56,989 bases of DNA from Lactiplantibacillus garii (lineage in GTDB: Bacteria > Bacillota > Bacilli > Lactobacillales > Lactobacillaceae). Made by a program: the position numbers and the translations under genes. Of this stretch, positions 7,990 to 16,727 are shown one piece after another (the stretch's first letter is position 1; each line of letters starts with the position of its first letter). Location of the stretch: positions 1 to 56,989 of the forward strand of contig NZ_QWZQ01000020.1 of the NCBI RefSeq assembly GCF_003885105.1, in the 5' to 3' direction. Below the pieces are notes generated by a model that worked only from the letters and a program-made list of their open reading frames with translations, did no database searches and had not been told where the DNA came from.

Positions 7990-9003
7990 TTACTTCCAGT
8001 TCGGCACCCAAATGACCCGGTCAATTTGTTCGGGGAGGGCGCTGACCTTACTACCGGCCTTGGAGCCGGATTCGACCGCCACCGTGTACGTGATCGGCGC
8101 GGCGTCGACTTGGACCACGGAACCGCGCTGACCGTCGATCGTGTCGACTAAACTGTACAGCGGGATCTGGTCGTTATCGATCTCCATTTCGTAGAGCGTA
8201 AATTGTAAAAAGTAGGACTTTTTACCGGTTTTAATTTTTAACGGGGTGTCGATTGACCCGTAGTCCTGCAAGTCGCGGTGTTGAGCGTTCGGATCGTTTA
8301 AGTACTGCATCTCGTCGACCGCGTCGATCGCCATCTTCCATTCGCCACCGGTCAAGTGGGTCTTAGACGACAACGTCATGACCGAGTTGGCGTAAATGTC
8401 GATCACGTTAAAGGCCTCGTTGACCTGCTTTTTCGGCAAATAACCGATGGTGTAACCGTGGTCGGCGACCTTCAGTTCGACCCGCACGGAGCGTTGCGGA
8501 CCGTCGACTTCTTCCACTAACTGGACTTCACCGATGTTGGCGTTGGCGTCGACGCGGTACTTTTTATCGTAGAGGTAGTCGGCCTTTAAGCCCGATTCGT
8601 TGTAGCCGTTGTAAGGCTTGAAGTAGCCGCGCTGACTGGCATCGGCTAAAGCCGCCTCGAATTCCTTTTGGTAGTAATCCAACCCGATCACGTAGGAACG
8701 GAAAATGGCCCGCGAGTTGGCGGTGATCCGCCGGGTGTGGGGCACTTCGATCGGGTGGGGTGCCGTGGTCCGCAGGCGTTCGCGGAAGCCGTTATTTTGA
8801 ACTTGCAGCTTGTTTAAACGGCGTTCCTGGTCCTGATTGGCCAAACTTTGCTGCACCAGCCGGGTCCGGATCGACTTCAACAAGACCGCCTGTTTGTCGG
8901 CGTCCTGCTTGACGTGGTGGCCGTGCACCAGCACCATGATCAAAATAATGAATAGTATTAGGCAGGCCAAACCCAGCCCGAAAATTAACGGTAAAGTTGA
9001 CAT
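7990..9003 (-). CDS. Membrane-anchored coiled-coil protein, function unknown
   Basis: The 337-residue protein starts with one transmembrane helix (about 5-28), then a basic coiled-coil (about 35-80). A soluble domain follows in which YVIGLDYYQKEFEAAL and later RVELKVADHGYTIGYLPKKQ recall HIRAN-like modules. That likeness is weak. GGAGTG precedes the ATG at 9003. It heads the leftward operon ending in the lipoprotein. No enzyme motif is seen, and a role at the membrane is all that can be claimed. Confidence 0.6.
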   Translation of the reverse strand: MSTLPLIFGLGLACLILFIILIMVLVHGHHVKQDADKQAVLLKSIRTRLVQQSLANQDQERRLNKLQVQNNGFRERLRTTAPHPIEVPHTRRITANSRAIFRSYVIGLDYYQKEFEAALADASQRGYFKPYNGYNESGLKADYLYDKKYRVDANANIGEVQLVEEVDGPQRSVRVELKVADHGYTIGYLPKKQVNEAFNVIDIYANSVMTLSSKTHLTGGEWKMAIDAVDEMQYLNDPNAQHRDLQDYGSIDTPLKIKTGKKSYFLQFTLYEMEIDNDQIPLYSLVDTIDGQRGSVVQVDAAPITYTVAVESGSKAGSKVSALPEQIDRVIWVPNWK

Positions 9004-9169
9004 TTGAATTCACTCCAAAAAGAATTGCAGATTAGTTTTAGTATAGTAGACGCCGGGCTTAAACGCCAATTTTCTGCTGGTGCTTGTCAGTACGGCCCTA
9101 AATGCGTTATGATATTGCTATTGCTTAAATAACTGAGATAATTACATTAAGAAACGGCGGCGAACGACA

Positions 9170-9637
9170 GTGCAGTGGTTAACAAAAGTCTACCGGCGAT
9201 ATCAGTATTTTTGGAAATACGCAATTTTTGGCTTCATGGCCGCCCTCGTTAACGTGGTGGCCTTCTGGATCTTGCACTCAATTTTATTTGAACACTATTT
9301 GTTTTCCAACACGATTGCGTGGATCATCGCCACTTTGTTCAGTTTCTTTACCAATAAGGCGGTGGTGTTCCACTCCAAATCAACCAGTTTTTGGCATTGG
9401 TGCCGCGAATTTATCAGCTTTATGCTCACCCGGGGTCTGTCGTACCTATTCGATACGCTGATCATGTTTGTGGGGATCTCGCTGTTATTCTGGGGCCCGA
9501 TGGTCGTCAAAATCATTGACCAAATCTTGGTCGGAATTTTTAACTACGGAACGTCCCGGTTGATTTTTATGGAACACAACCAAAAAATGCGCATGCGACA
9601 TAATTTGATGAAGCGGTTAAGTAACCGGAATTCATAA
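9170..9637 (+). CDS. GtrA-family membrane protein
   Basis: The 155-residue protein has four hydrophobic segments and the family pattern: YAIFGFMAALVNVVAFWILH at the N-terminus, ATLFSFFTNKAVVFHSKS in the middle and a second hairpin near the end. GtrA proteins are thought to help move polyprenyl-phosphate sugars across the membrane for cell-surface glycosylation. The start is GTG at 9170 with a weak GGCGG site. It stands alone here. A second GtrA gene lies at 56037-56453 near the CsbB/YfhO-type genes. Confidence 0.8.
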   Translation: MQWLTKVYRRYQYFWKYAIFGFMAALVNVVAFWILHSILFEHYLFSNTIAWIIATLFSFFTNKAVVFHSKSTSFWHWCREFISFMLTRGLSYLFDTLIMFVGISLLFWGPMVVKIIDQILVGIFNYGTSRLIFMEHNQKMRMRHNLMKRLSNRNS

Positions 9638-9640
9638 GTT

Positions 9641-9674
9641 AACGGCCCAGAGCAAAAGCTCTTGGCCGTTTTTT
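9641..9674. terminator. Terminator between gtrA-like and yisL-like genes
   Basis: AACGGCC and AGAGC pair with GCTCT and GGCCGTT around an AAAA loop and end in TTTTTT. The genes on either side converge. Confidence 0.8.
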
Positions 9675-10032
9675 AGATCCAGTTGCCGGTCAAACTCAGG
9701 TGCAGCAGGGCGCCACAAACGACCGTGACCACGATGCCCGCCGTCAGTAAGCCGAGTAATTGGCCAGTCAAATGGCTTTCCTGCTTACGGGCAAAGGCGA
9801 TCTCAATGAGCCCAATCGTGCCGATACCAAGCACCGCCTTGATCAGGGTCAGCCACCAGTTACCGCCGAAGGTTTTGGTCGCCAAATAAACACCCGTAAT
9901 AATAAGAAGTAAATAACCCAGCCGACTTAAAATTAAGTAGCGGTTAGCCGCTTTGACCGATTTGCGGCTGAGGCCTAACAGCACCATTACCGTCAGCCAT
10001 AGCCAGCCACCAATATGAATCATTAGAAACAT
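9673..10032 (-). CDS. YisL/UPF0344 (DUF1516) membrane protein
   Basis: The 119-residue protein has four helices. IHIGGWLWLTVMVLLGLS, RLGYLLLIITGVYL and a central KAVLGIGTIGLIEIAFARKQ match the Bacillus YisL family, whose function is unknown. The ATG at 10032 follows GGGAGG, which is itself part of the 3' arm of a long hairpin (10036-10101). Read-through transcripts may therefore be poorly translated. Confidence 0.8.
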   Translation of the reverse strand: MFLMIHIGGWLWLTVMVLLGLSRKSVKAANRYLILSRLGYLLLIITGVYLATKTFGGNWWLTLIKAVLGIGTIGLIEIAFARKQESHLTGQLLGLLTAGIVVTVVCGALLHLSLTGNWI

Positions 10033-10035
10033 TTT

Positions 10036-10101
10036 AAAACGCCTCCCAGTTCACTTATGCATGTCTAATTTTAGCATGAAAGTGAGCCTGGGAGGCGTTT
10101 T
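10036..10101 (-). terminator. Long hairpin: terminator upstream and RBS-masking leader downstream
   Basis: AAAACGCCTCCCAG with CAC (10036-10054) pairs with GTGA, CTGGGAGGCGTTTT (10082-10101). On the minus strand it follows the methyltransferase stop at 10105. Its last arm contains the GGGAGG ribosome site of the yisL-like gene. The loop holds TGCTAAAAT on the minus strand (10076-10068), an extended -10 box. Confidence 0.65.
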
Positions 10102-10104
10102 CTT

Positions 10105-11961
10105 TTAACGGGTGGGCGCTAGATTTTTTTGTTGAACGTAATTCACGAGTTCAATCACCGTTTTGAAGCGGTTAAACGGGGTCACGATGTGGACGCCGTT
10201 AAAACAGTCACAAATGCCGTCGATCAATTCCTTGGCAATTTGTAAACCGACTTCCCGTTCGTTACCGTCCAACTCCGCCTGGGCCATCCGGTCGCGGACC
10301 ACGCGCGGTAAGCGGATGCCGTGGACTTCGTGGTGTAAAAATTCGGCGTTGCGTTTGGATACCAGCGGCAACACGCCCACGAACACCGGCACGTGCACGT
10401 CGTTGGCCTTAAGCGCGTTGGCGAGCGCGGTGACGTTGGCCAGGTCAAACACCGGCTGGGTGATCACGTAGTCGCAACCGTACGCCAGTTTGCGCTCGAT
10501 CGACTTGGTGGAAACGGTGGTGCGGTAGGCGTTGGGGTTAAACGCGCCGGCGACCTTAAAATCACTGGCCTGTTTTAACGACTTCCCGGTCGGACCGACG
10601 CCGGTGTTAAACTGTTTGATCAACTTGATCAGTTCCACCGACCGGACGTCACCGACCGACGTGGCGCCGGGAAAGTCGCCCAATTTAGCCGGGTCGCCGG
10701 TCACGGCCAGGATGTCTTCAATTCCCAGGCTGTGCAGGCCCATAATCTCGGATTGTAAACCAATCAAATTGTGGTCGCGGGTCGTCAGGTGAACGATCGG
10801 CGTGATGCCGTAACTGAGTTTCAACTGGGCCGCGATGGTGGCGTTGGCGATCCGAACCTCGGCCAGCGAGTTGTCGGACAGGGTGATCCCGTCGACGCCG
10901 GCCGCCTTGAGCCGTTGCGCGCCGCGGAAAAATTTGGCCGTATCGAAGTCGCGCGGCGGGTCGAGTTCCACCAGGGCGGTCTTTTGGGTGGCGACCTTGG
11001 TCAAAAACGGGTGCTGGCGCTTCGTTGGCGTGAGCGGTTGGGATAACGGCTGGTTGGCCCGGTCACGGTGCGGCACGATGGCCCGGCTCGCCAGTCCGCG
11101 GACGGTGGCGGCGGTGTGCAGCGGCGTGGTCCCGCAGCAGCCGCCAATCAGGTTCAATCCTAGCTGGCGAAACCGTTCGGCGTAGGTTTCAAAGTATTCG
11201 GGTTCGCCGTCGTAAACGACCGCGCCGTCCTGGTCGGTCCCGGGTAGCCCGGAGTTCGGGTAGACCGCCAGCTTGACGTTAGTCGGGACCGTCAAATTTT
11301 CAAACGACTGGGCGAGGTAGTAGGGCCCCAACCGGCAGTTGGCGCCGACCACGTCCGCCCCGGCCGCGGCGAGTTGGCGAATGGCGGCGTTAAAGGTCGT
11401 TCCGTCCCGCAACACGCCCGGTGACAACATCGAAACGTTGGTGATCACCGGTAAATCGGTCGTGGCTTTGACCAGCTTTAAGGCGCTTAGTAGTTCGGGC
11501 AACTCGTAGTAGGTCTCCAGCAGGATCCCGTCGAGCTGCGGCGTGGCCAGCAGGGCGTCCAGTTGTTCGCGCAAACTGGCCCGCATTTCCGGCGGGGTGG
11601 CCCGTTGAATCCCCTGGTCGGTGTCGCCGGCCAACCCGCCGATGGTCCCAAGCAGGTAAACGGGGTGGTCGGCTTGCTGACGAGCCTTGACCGCCAGTTG
11701 AACGGCCGCCTGGTTAATGGCGGTGACCTGGTCTTCTAAGTTGTAGCGGGCCAGTTTTAACCGGTTGGCGGCGTAGGTGTTGGTCTGGATCACGTCGGCC
11801 CCGGCGTTCACGTAGGACTGGTGGACCCGTAAAATCGTGTCCGGGTGGGTCAGGTTGAGGGCTTCAAAGGCCGAAGCGATGCCGTAGTTGCCGTAAAGCA
11901 GGGTGCCCATCGCGCCGTCCGCCACTAAGACCCGTTGTTGTAACGCTTGTTTTAGATCCAT
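10105..11961 (-). CDS. Bifunctional homocysteine S-methyltransferase / methylenetetrahydrofolate reductase (YitJ type)
   Basis: The 618-residue fusion has an N-terminal methyltransferase barrel (1-300) opening with VADGAMGTLLY and carrying the zinc cysteines in GANC (about 205) and GGCCGTTP (about 273). A MetF-type reductase domain follows (about 325-610) with VTGDP and GVDYITQP-like motifs (here YGCDYVITQPVFD). It can make methyl-tetrahydrofolate and transfer methyl groups to homocysteine, as proposed for Bacillus YitJ. It follows metE by 12 nt in the same direction and should be co-transcribed under the Met T-box. MetE uses the methyl-folate this reductase supplies. Confidence 0.9.
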   Translation of the reverse strand: MDLKQALQQRVLVADGAMGTLLYGNYGIASAFEALNLTHPDTILRVHQSYVNAGADVIQTNTYAANRLKLARYNLEDQVTAINQAAVQLAVKARQQADHPVYLLGTIGGLAGDTDQGIQRATPPEMRASLREQLDALLATPQLDGILLETYYELPELLSALKLVKATTDLPVITNVSMLSPGVLRDGTTFNAAIRQLAAAGADVVGANCRLGPYYLAQSFENLTVPTNVKLAVYPNSGLPGTDQDGAVVYDGEPEYFETYAERFRQLGLNLIGGCCGTTPLHTAATVRGLASRAIVPHRDRANQPLSQPLTPTKRQHPFLTKVATQKTALVELDPPRDFDTAKFFRGAQRLKAAGVDGITLSDNSLAEVRIANATIAAQLKLSYGITPIVHLTTRDHNLIGLQSEIMGLHSLGIEDILAVTGDPAKLGDFPGATSVGDVRSVELIKLIKQFNTGVGPTGKSLKQASDFKVAGAFNPNAYRTTVSTKSIERKLAYGCDYVITQPVFDLANVTALANALKANDVHVPVFVGVLPLVSKRNAEFLHHEVHGIRLPRVVRDRMAQAELDGNEREVGLQIAKELIDGICDCFNGVHIVTPFNRFKTVIELVNYVQQKNLAPTR

Positions 11962-11973
11962 GGGCGTGACCTC

Positions 11974-14280
11974 CTACTTACTTGGCGTACTGAGCCGGGC
12001 TAACACGGCGTTGCGAGCGGCGACCATGTTCTTTAGCGAGGCTAACGTTTCCGGTTCCTGACGGGTCTTTAAGCCGCAGTCCGGGTTGATCCAGAACTGG
12101 TGGACGTCGATCACCCGCAGTGCCCGGGAAATATTGGCCTCAATTTCGGCTACGCTCGGGACCCGCGGACTGTGAATGTCGTAAACGCCCAGCCCAATCT
12201 CCTTGTCGTAACCGTTGTCCTCAAAGGCACTGATGATCTCACCGTGCGACCGCGAAGTTTCAATCGAGATCACGTCGGCGTCTAGGGCCTTGATGGTGTC
12301 GATAATATCGGCGAAGTTCGAGTAGCACATGTGGGTGTGAATCTGGGTGTCGTTGTGTACGCCGCTGGTCGTGATCTTAAACGAGTAGACCGCTTCGTCC
12401 AAGTAGGGCTGCCAGTGCCGCTGTTTGAGGGGCAGGCCTTCCCGTAACGCGGGTTCATCGACCTGGATGATTTTGATACCGGCCTTTTCCAGGTTCAGGA
12501 CTTCTTGCCGCAACGCGAGCGCGATTTGATTTTGGACCTGGGCCTTAGGGATGTCGTCACGGACGAAGCTCCAGTTGATGATCGTGAGCGGCGCCGTCAG
12601 CATGCCCTTGACCGGCTTGGTGGTCAAACTTTGCGCGTAAACCGATTCGGCGACCGTGATCGGCTGGGTGTAGGCGACGTCCCCGAAGATCACCGGCGGC
12701 CGGACCCCGCGGGACCCGTACGATTGGACCCAGCCGTTCTGGGTCGCGTAAAACCCGGTCAGCTTTTGCCCAAAGTATTCGACCATGTCGGTCCGTTCAA
12801 ACTCGCCGTGGACTAAGACGTCTAAGCCGAGGTCTTCTTGTAACTTGATCCACCGTTTGGTTTCCGCGTGCAAAAAGGCCTGGTAATCGGCGTCGCTGAG
12901 TTTGTGTTTGCGCCAAGCCGCCCGTTTGGCCCGTACTTCGCGGCTCTGCGGAAAACTGCCAATGGTGGTGGTGGGCAGCAGCGGTAAGTTCAAGCGCGCG
13001 TGTTGCAACCGGATGCGGGTGGTAAACGGCGCCTGGCGTTCAAAGGTTTGGCTGGCCAAGTGGGCTTCGGCGGCCCGCACGTCCGGGTTGTTGCGGTGAC
13101 TGGACCGGTTGAGCGCGTCTAAATTGGCCCGGTTGGTGTCTAAGGCCGCTTGGACGCTGGCCGCGCCGTCGTTGACGACTTGCGTTAAGACGTGCAGTTC
13201 CTGCAACTTCTGGTCGGCAAACGCCAACCCGCCGAGAAGCACCGGGTCGGCCTTGGTTTCGTTCTTGGTCGTGATCGGCACGTGCAGTAGCGAGTTGGCC
13301 GGTTGTAACCAGAGGTGCTGGTCGTCGACCACGGTCAGCAGCTGGTTGACTAGCGCGCCCTTGGCCTGCAGATCGCTGGCCCAGACGTTGTGACCGTCAA
13401 TGATCCCGGCGGCTAAAATTTTGTCTTGCGGGAAGCCGTCCGTCAACAAGTGGGTCAAGTTTTCCCCGTGGTCGTGCACGAGGTCTAAGCCGATCGCTTG
13501 GACCGGTAAGTTGACGACCTGCTCGTATAAGTCGAGGCTGTCAAAGTAGGTCTGCAGTTCCACGTTGAGCGTGGGCGCCGCCGCGTGCAGGGCGGACAAA
13601 GCGTCCGAATACGGCTGAATCTCGGCCGGCTCAGTGGTTTGGACCAGTGTGGGTTCGTCTAACTGCACCCACTGCACGCCGTTAGCCGCTAGTTCTTGGA
13701 AAACTTGTTCGTACAGCGGTAACAGTTGGGGCAGCAGTTCGGCCACCGCGGCGGCGTCGAGGTACTGGCCGTTACGTTTACCGAGTTTTAAGAAGGAGAC
13801 CGGGCCTAAAATGACCGGTTTGCCGGCGATTCCCAGTTCGGCTTTGGCTTCCTGGTAGTAACGCAGCCAGCGGTTATCCAGCAGCTGGAAGTGGACGTCG
13901 TCAAATTCGGGCACGATGTAGTGGTAGTTGATGTTGAACCACTTGGTCATTTCCGAAGCGACCGCCGTTTTGGTGCCGCGGGCCAGGGCGTAGTAGTCGC
14001 TGAGATCCAACTGGTGGTCAAAGTGGCCGTAGCGCTGCGGGATCACGTTAAACGCGGCGATCGTGTCAAGCACGTGGTCGTAGTCGGAGTTGTCGGCGAC
14101 CGGGATCAAGTCGACGCCTAACGCCCGTTGTTTTTTTAAGTTCGCTAACCGCAATTGTTTGGCGGTGGCGTGGAATTCCTGGGCGTCGAGTTGGCCCTTC
14201 CAAAAGTGTTCCAATAAGTGTTTCCATTCCCGGTGTTCCCCCAACCGTGGGTATCCTAAGTTACTACTAATGACAGTCAT
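11974..14280 (-). CDS. metE: Cobalamin-independent methionine synthase
   Basis: The 768-residue enzyme transfers methyl from methyl-tetrahydrofolate polyglutamate to homocysteine. The start at 14280 gives [20 protein letters not shown], the standard MetE opening, after AGGGGAG. The frame is open further upstream, but that part is the T-box leader. Two barrels are present. Zinc ligands are visible in HTHMCYSNF (about 648-656) and NPDCGLKTR (about 731). Length agrees with the family (about 750-770). The methyltransferase-reductase gene follows 12 nt later. Expression is controlled by uncharged tRNA-Met through the upstream T-box. Confidence 0.93.
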   Translation of the reverse strand: MTVISSNLGYPRLGEHREWKHLLEHFWKGQLDAQEFHATAKQLRLANLKKQRALGVDLIPVADNSDYDHVLDTIAAFNVIPQRYGHFDHQLDLSDYYALARGTKTAVASEMTKWFNINYHYIVPEFDDVHFQLLDNRWLRYYQEAKAELGIAGKPVILGPVSFLKLGKRNGQYLDAAAVAELLPQLLPLYEQVFQELAANGVQWVQLDEPTLVQTTEPAEIQPYSDALSALHAAAPTLNVELQTYFDSLDLYEQVVNLPVQAIGLDLVHDHGENLTHLLTDGFPQDKILAAGIIDGHNVWASDLQAKGALVNQLLTVVDDQHLWLQPANSLLHVPITTKNETKADPVLLGGLAFADQKLQELHVLTQVVNDGAASVQAALDTNRANLDALNRSSHRNNPDVRAAEAHLASQTFERQAPFTTRIRLQHARLNLPLLPTTTIGSFPQSREVRAKRAAWRKHKLSDADYQAFLHAETKRWIKLQEDLGLDVLVHGEFERTDMVEYFGQKLTGFYATQNGWVQSYGSRGVRPPVIFGDVAYTQPITVAESVYAQSLTTKPVKGMLTAPLTIINWSFVRDDIPKAQVQNQIALALRQEVLNLEKAGIKIIQVDEPALREGLPLKQRHWQPYLDEAVYSFKITTSGVHNDTQIHTHMCYSNFADIIDTIKALDADVISIETSRSHGEIISAFEDNGYDKEIGLGVYDIHSPRVPSVAEIEANISRALRVIDVHQFWINPDCGLKTRQEPETLASLKNMVAARNAVLARLSTPSK

Positions 14281-14314
14281 AAAACCGCTCCCCTTAATTT
14301 TATTTAAATCAACA

Positions 14315-14600
14315 TAAAAAAACGGCAACCTCGTCGCAAAAGGACGAAGTTGCCGTTCGTGGTACCACCTTAAATTTACCAATACCTCACGATATTGATC
14401 TTAGCCCGTACGTTTCATACGGTAGCTGGGTAACAGGAGCTAACTGTCATCACCTGGCCAAGGCTCAGTGGTGCCGTTTAGGGGCCATTTTTCGCCAAGC
14501 GTTCACCGACCCGGTTTCCACTGTTCCGGGTTCACTGCGCGGGATTGCAAGGGTACTTTCCCCATCAAGACGTTCTGGAATGTTTGCTTGATTAGAAAAT
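14315..14600 (-). promoter_or_regulatory. Methionine T-box leader of metE
   Basis: On the minus strand the conserved T-box core AGGTGGTACCACG lies at 14370-14358. It is followed by a strong terminator stem (AACGGCAAC with GTTGCCGTT, 14357-14321) and a T7 tract. Stem I begins GGGGAAAGTA near 14566, and its 3' side AATGGCCCC places an ATG triplet at 14488-14486 opposite it, matching a Met specifier. Uncharged tRNA-Met should stabilise the antiterminator and switch on metE and the following gene. Confidence 0.85.
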
Positions 14601-14699
14601 ACCACCAACCTGCCACTTAGTCAAACCAAATTTTAATAAATAGTGAATTTTTATCAGTAAATATTAATTATTTGATGGTGGACGGTGGCTGTCAACCGC

Positions 14700-14996
14700 G
14701 TGCCCGTCGCCAGCGCGGGACGTTAAGTTGCGCGCTGGCATACGTGCACTTTAGTTGGATTATATTTTGCGCGTAACCATTAAGAAAAATTTAAGCCCGT
14801 GAGAAGCCCCGCCGCACAACGCCAAGTGGGAGCAGCGGGCAAGCAATCAGCCCGTGACGAGGCCCGTAAAGCGCGGGCTGACGGGGGTTAAACTTCAAGA
14901 CTTATCACCAATGTCGTCGCAATTCAATCATAAAAACATCACAACCATTCCTTATCATGGGGCTAATCATTTAAAACCCGATTGGAGTAATGCGAT
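14700..14996 (+). other. Structured, gene-free leader before the teichoic acid operon
   Basis: Several strong stems are visible: CAGCGCG/CGCGCTG (14711-14737) and CAGCCCG/CGGGCTG (14848-14880). AGCCCGTGA is repeated at 14794-14802 and 14849-14857. A TATATT -10-like box is at 14761-14766, without a good -35. The last 60 nt are AT-rich, and GGAG at 14983-14986 serves tarI. The long structured segment may be an untranslated leader. I cannot match it to a known riboswitch. Confidence 0.4.
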
Positions 14997-15698
14997 ATGA
15001 TCTATGCCCAAATTTTAGCTGGCGGTAAGGGGACCCGAATGGGGAACGTGCCGATGCCCAAACAATTTTTAGCCTTAGCCGACAAACCGATTTTAATTCA
15101 CACCATTGAAAAATTTTGCCTGGAACCCCGTTTTGACGCGATCTTAGTCGTGTGTCCGGCCGATTGGCTGAGTCACACGCAGGACCTGATCACCAAGTAC
15201 GTCACTGATTCGCGGGTTAAAGTCGTCGCGGGCGGCAGTGAACGCAACGCGACGCTGATGAAGGGCATCCGTTATTTGCAGGAAACCTTTGGCCGCCATG
15301 CCGACGACGTGGTCGTGACCCACGACGCGGTGCGCCCGTTCGTGACCCAGCGGATCATTAGCGAAAACATTGACGCCGTGCTGCAACACCCGGCCGTTGA
15401 CACCGTGGTCCCGGCCATTGACACGATCGTGCAGGGGGAGGCTGACGCCATCAGCGCCATTCCGGTCCGCTCGAGCATGTACCAGGGCCAAACCCCGCAG
15501 AGTTTCAACGTCAAAGCGCTGGTGGACGCCTACGCGACGCTAACGGATGAACAGAAAGCCAGTTTATCGGATTCGTGCAAGATCTGCTTGCTAGCCGGCC
15601 AGCCGGTGACGATGGTCCGGGGTGAAAACCTGAACTTTAAAATTACGACGCCTTACGATCTGCGGGTCGCGTCGGCGTTGATCGAAAAGAGGGCCTAA
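14997..15698 (+). CDS. tarI: Ribitol-5-phosphate cytidylyltransferase
   Basis: The 233-residue IspD/TarI-type nucleotidyltransferase carries QILAGGKGTRMGNVPMPKQF, the CTP-binding signature, and HDAVRPFV in the middle. It makes CDP-ribitol from CTP and ribitol 5-phosphate in the cytosol for wall teichoic acid. The next gene encodes the matching reductase 3 nt later, which decides TarI over IspD. The operon order tarI-tarJ followed by two polymer transferases is the ribitol teichoic acid arrangement of lactobacilli. Confidence 0.88.
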   Translation: MIYAQILAGGKGTRMGNVPMPKQFLALADKPILIHTIEKFCLEPRFDAILVVCPADWLSHTQDLITKYVTDSRVKVVAGGSERNATLMKGIRYLQETFGRHADDVVVTHDAVRPFVTQRIISENIDAVLQHPAVDTVVPAIDTIVQGEADAISAIPVRSSMYQGQTPQSFNVKALVDAYATLTDEQKASLSDSCKICLLAGQPVTMVRGENLNFKITTPYDLRVASALIEKRA

Positions 15699-15701
15699 AT
15701 T

Positions 15702-16727
15702 ATGTTAAATCAAGTTTATCGATTAGTTTCCGCCCGGCAGTTTGAAGTCCAAACGGTTGCTGAAACCGTCAGCGCCGACCAGATTGTCGTTCGGCCGCGC
15801 TTTTTATCGGTCTGTCACGCCGATCAGCGTTACTTTACCGGTCAGCGGCCGCAAAACGTCTTGCGGCAAAAGTTGCCGATGGCGCTGATCCACGAAGGGG
15901 TCGGAACGGTGGTCCGCGATCCGCAAGGCAAGTTTGCGCCGGGCACGCTGGTCGTCATGATCCCGAACACCCCGGTCGAACACGACCCGATCGTCCCGGA
16001 AAACTACCTGCCGAGCTCCAAGTTTCGTTCCAGCGGCTACAACGGCACCATGCAGGAATACGTCGTGTTAAACCGCGACCGCGTCCTGGCCGTTCCGGCC
16101 GACTTTGACCACCCGATGAGCGCCTTTATCGAAATGGTGTCGGTCGGCGTGCAGGGCTTGACCCAGTTGCAGGCCACGATGGACGCCGACGCGCGGGTGA
16201 TTGGCATCTGGGGTGACGGTAACCTGGGCTACATCGCTGCCACGCTGGTCAAACAACTGTTTCCCGACAGTCAACTGGTCGTCTTTGGGCGCCACCAGTC
16301 CAAACTGGACTACTTTTCGTTTGCCGACAAGACTTACTTAGTTGACCAGATCCCGGCCGACTTAAAAGTGAGCCAGGCCCTCGAATGTACCGGCGGCCGC
16401 GGGAGCGAAGCGGCCATCGCCCAGATCATCCGGCACATCCACCCGTTGGGGACCGCCGTTTTAATGGGCGTTTCGGAAGAACCTGTCGCCATCGACACCC
16501 GTTCCGTGTTAGCGGAAGGTTTAACGCTGCGGGGCGTCAGCCGCAGTGGCCGGGCTGATTTTGAACGCGCCATCCAAATCTTGACCGATAGTCCCGTGAC
16601 CCGCGAGCGGCTGCAAAACCTCGTCGGCCTGACCCAGAAAGTAAGCACCATTCAGGATATCATTGATTTCTTTGAACGGGACCTCACGAATTACTGGGGC
16701 AAGGCGGTGATGGAATGGGACGTCTGA
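15702..16727 (+). CDS. tarJ: Ribulose-5-phosphate reductase for CDP-ribitol synthesis
   Basis: The 341-residue medium-chain dehydrogenase family protein begins MLNQVYRLVSARQFEVQTVA. It has VCHADQRYFTGQRP (ligand region), a GIWGDGNLGYIAATL nucleotide-binding fold near 168 and LECTGGRGSEAAI. TarJ reduces ribulose 5-phosphate to ribitol 5-phosphate with NADPH and works with TarI. It starts 3 nt after tarI and overlaps the following transferase gene by 13 nt, so the operon is translationally coupled. Confidence 0.88.
   Translation: MLNQVYRLVSARQFEVQTVAETVSADQIVVRPRFLSVCHADQRYFTGQRPQNVLRQKLPMALIHEGVGTVVRDPQGKFAPGTLVVMIPNTPVEHDPIVPENYLPSSKFRSSGYNGTMQEYVVLNRDRVLAVPADFDHPMSAFIEMVSVGVQGLTQLQATMDADARVIGIWGDGNLGYIAATLVKQLFPDSQLVVFGRHQSKLDYFSFADKTYLVDQIPADLKVSQALECTGGRGSEAAIAQIIRHIHPLGTAVLMGVSEEPVAIDTRSVLAEGLTLRGVSRSGRADFERAIQILTDSPVTRERLQNLVGLTQKVSTIQDIIDFFERDLTNYWGKAVMEWDV

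Noticed and set aside
14281-14382. N-terminal extension of metE by 34 codons
   Set aside because: The extension lies inside the T-box terminator and core, and the standard MetE N-terminus begins at 14280.
14315-14600. S-box (SAM) riboswitch before metE
   Set aside because: The AGGTGGTACCACG core and ATG specifier identify a T-box instead.
14997-15698. IspD of the MEP isoprenoid pathway
   Set aside because: The adjacent TarJ and teichoic polymerase genes, and the QILAGGKGTRMG-PMPKQF style, fit TarI.
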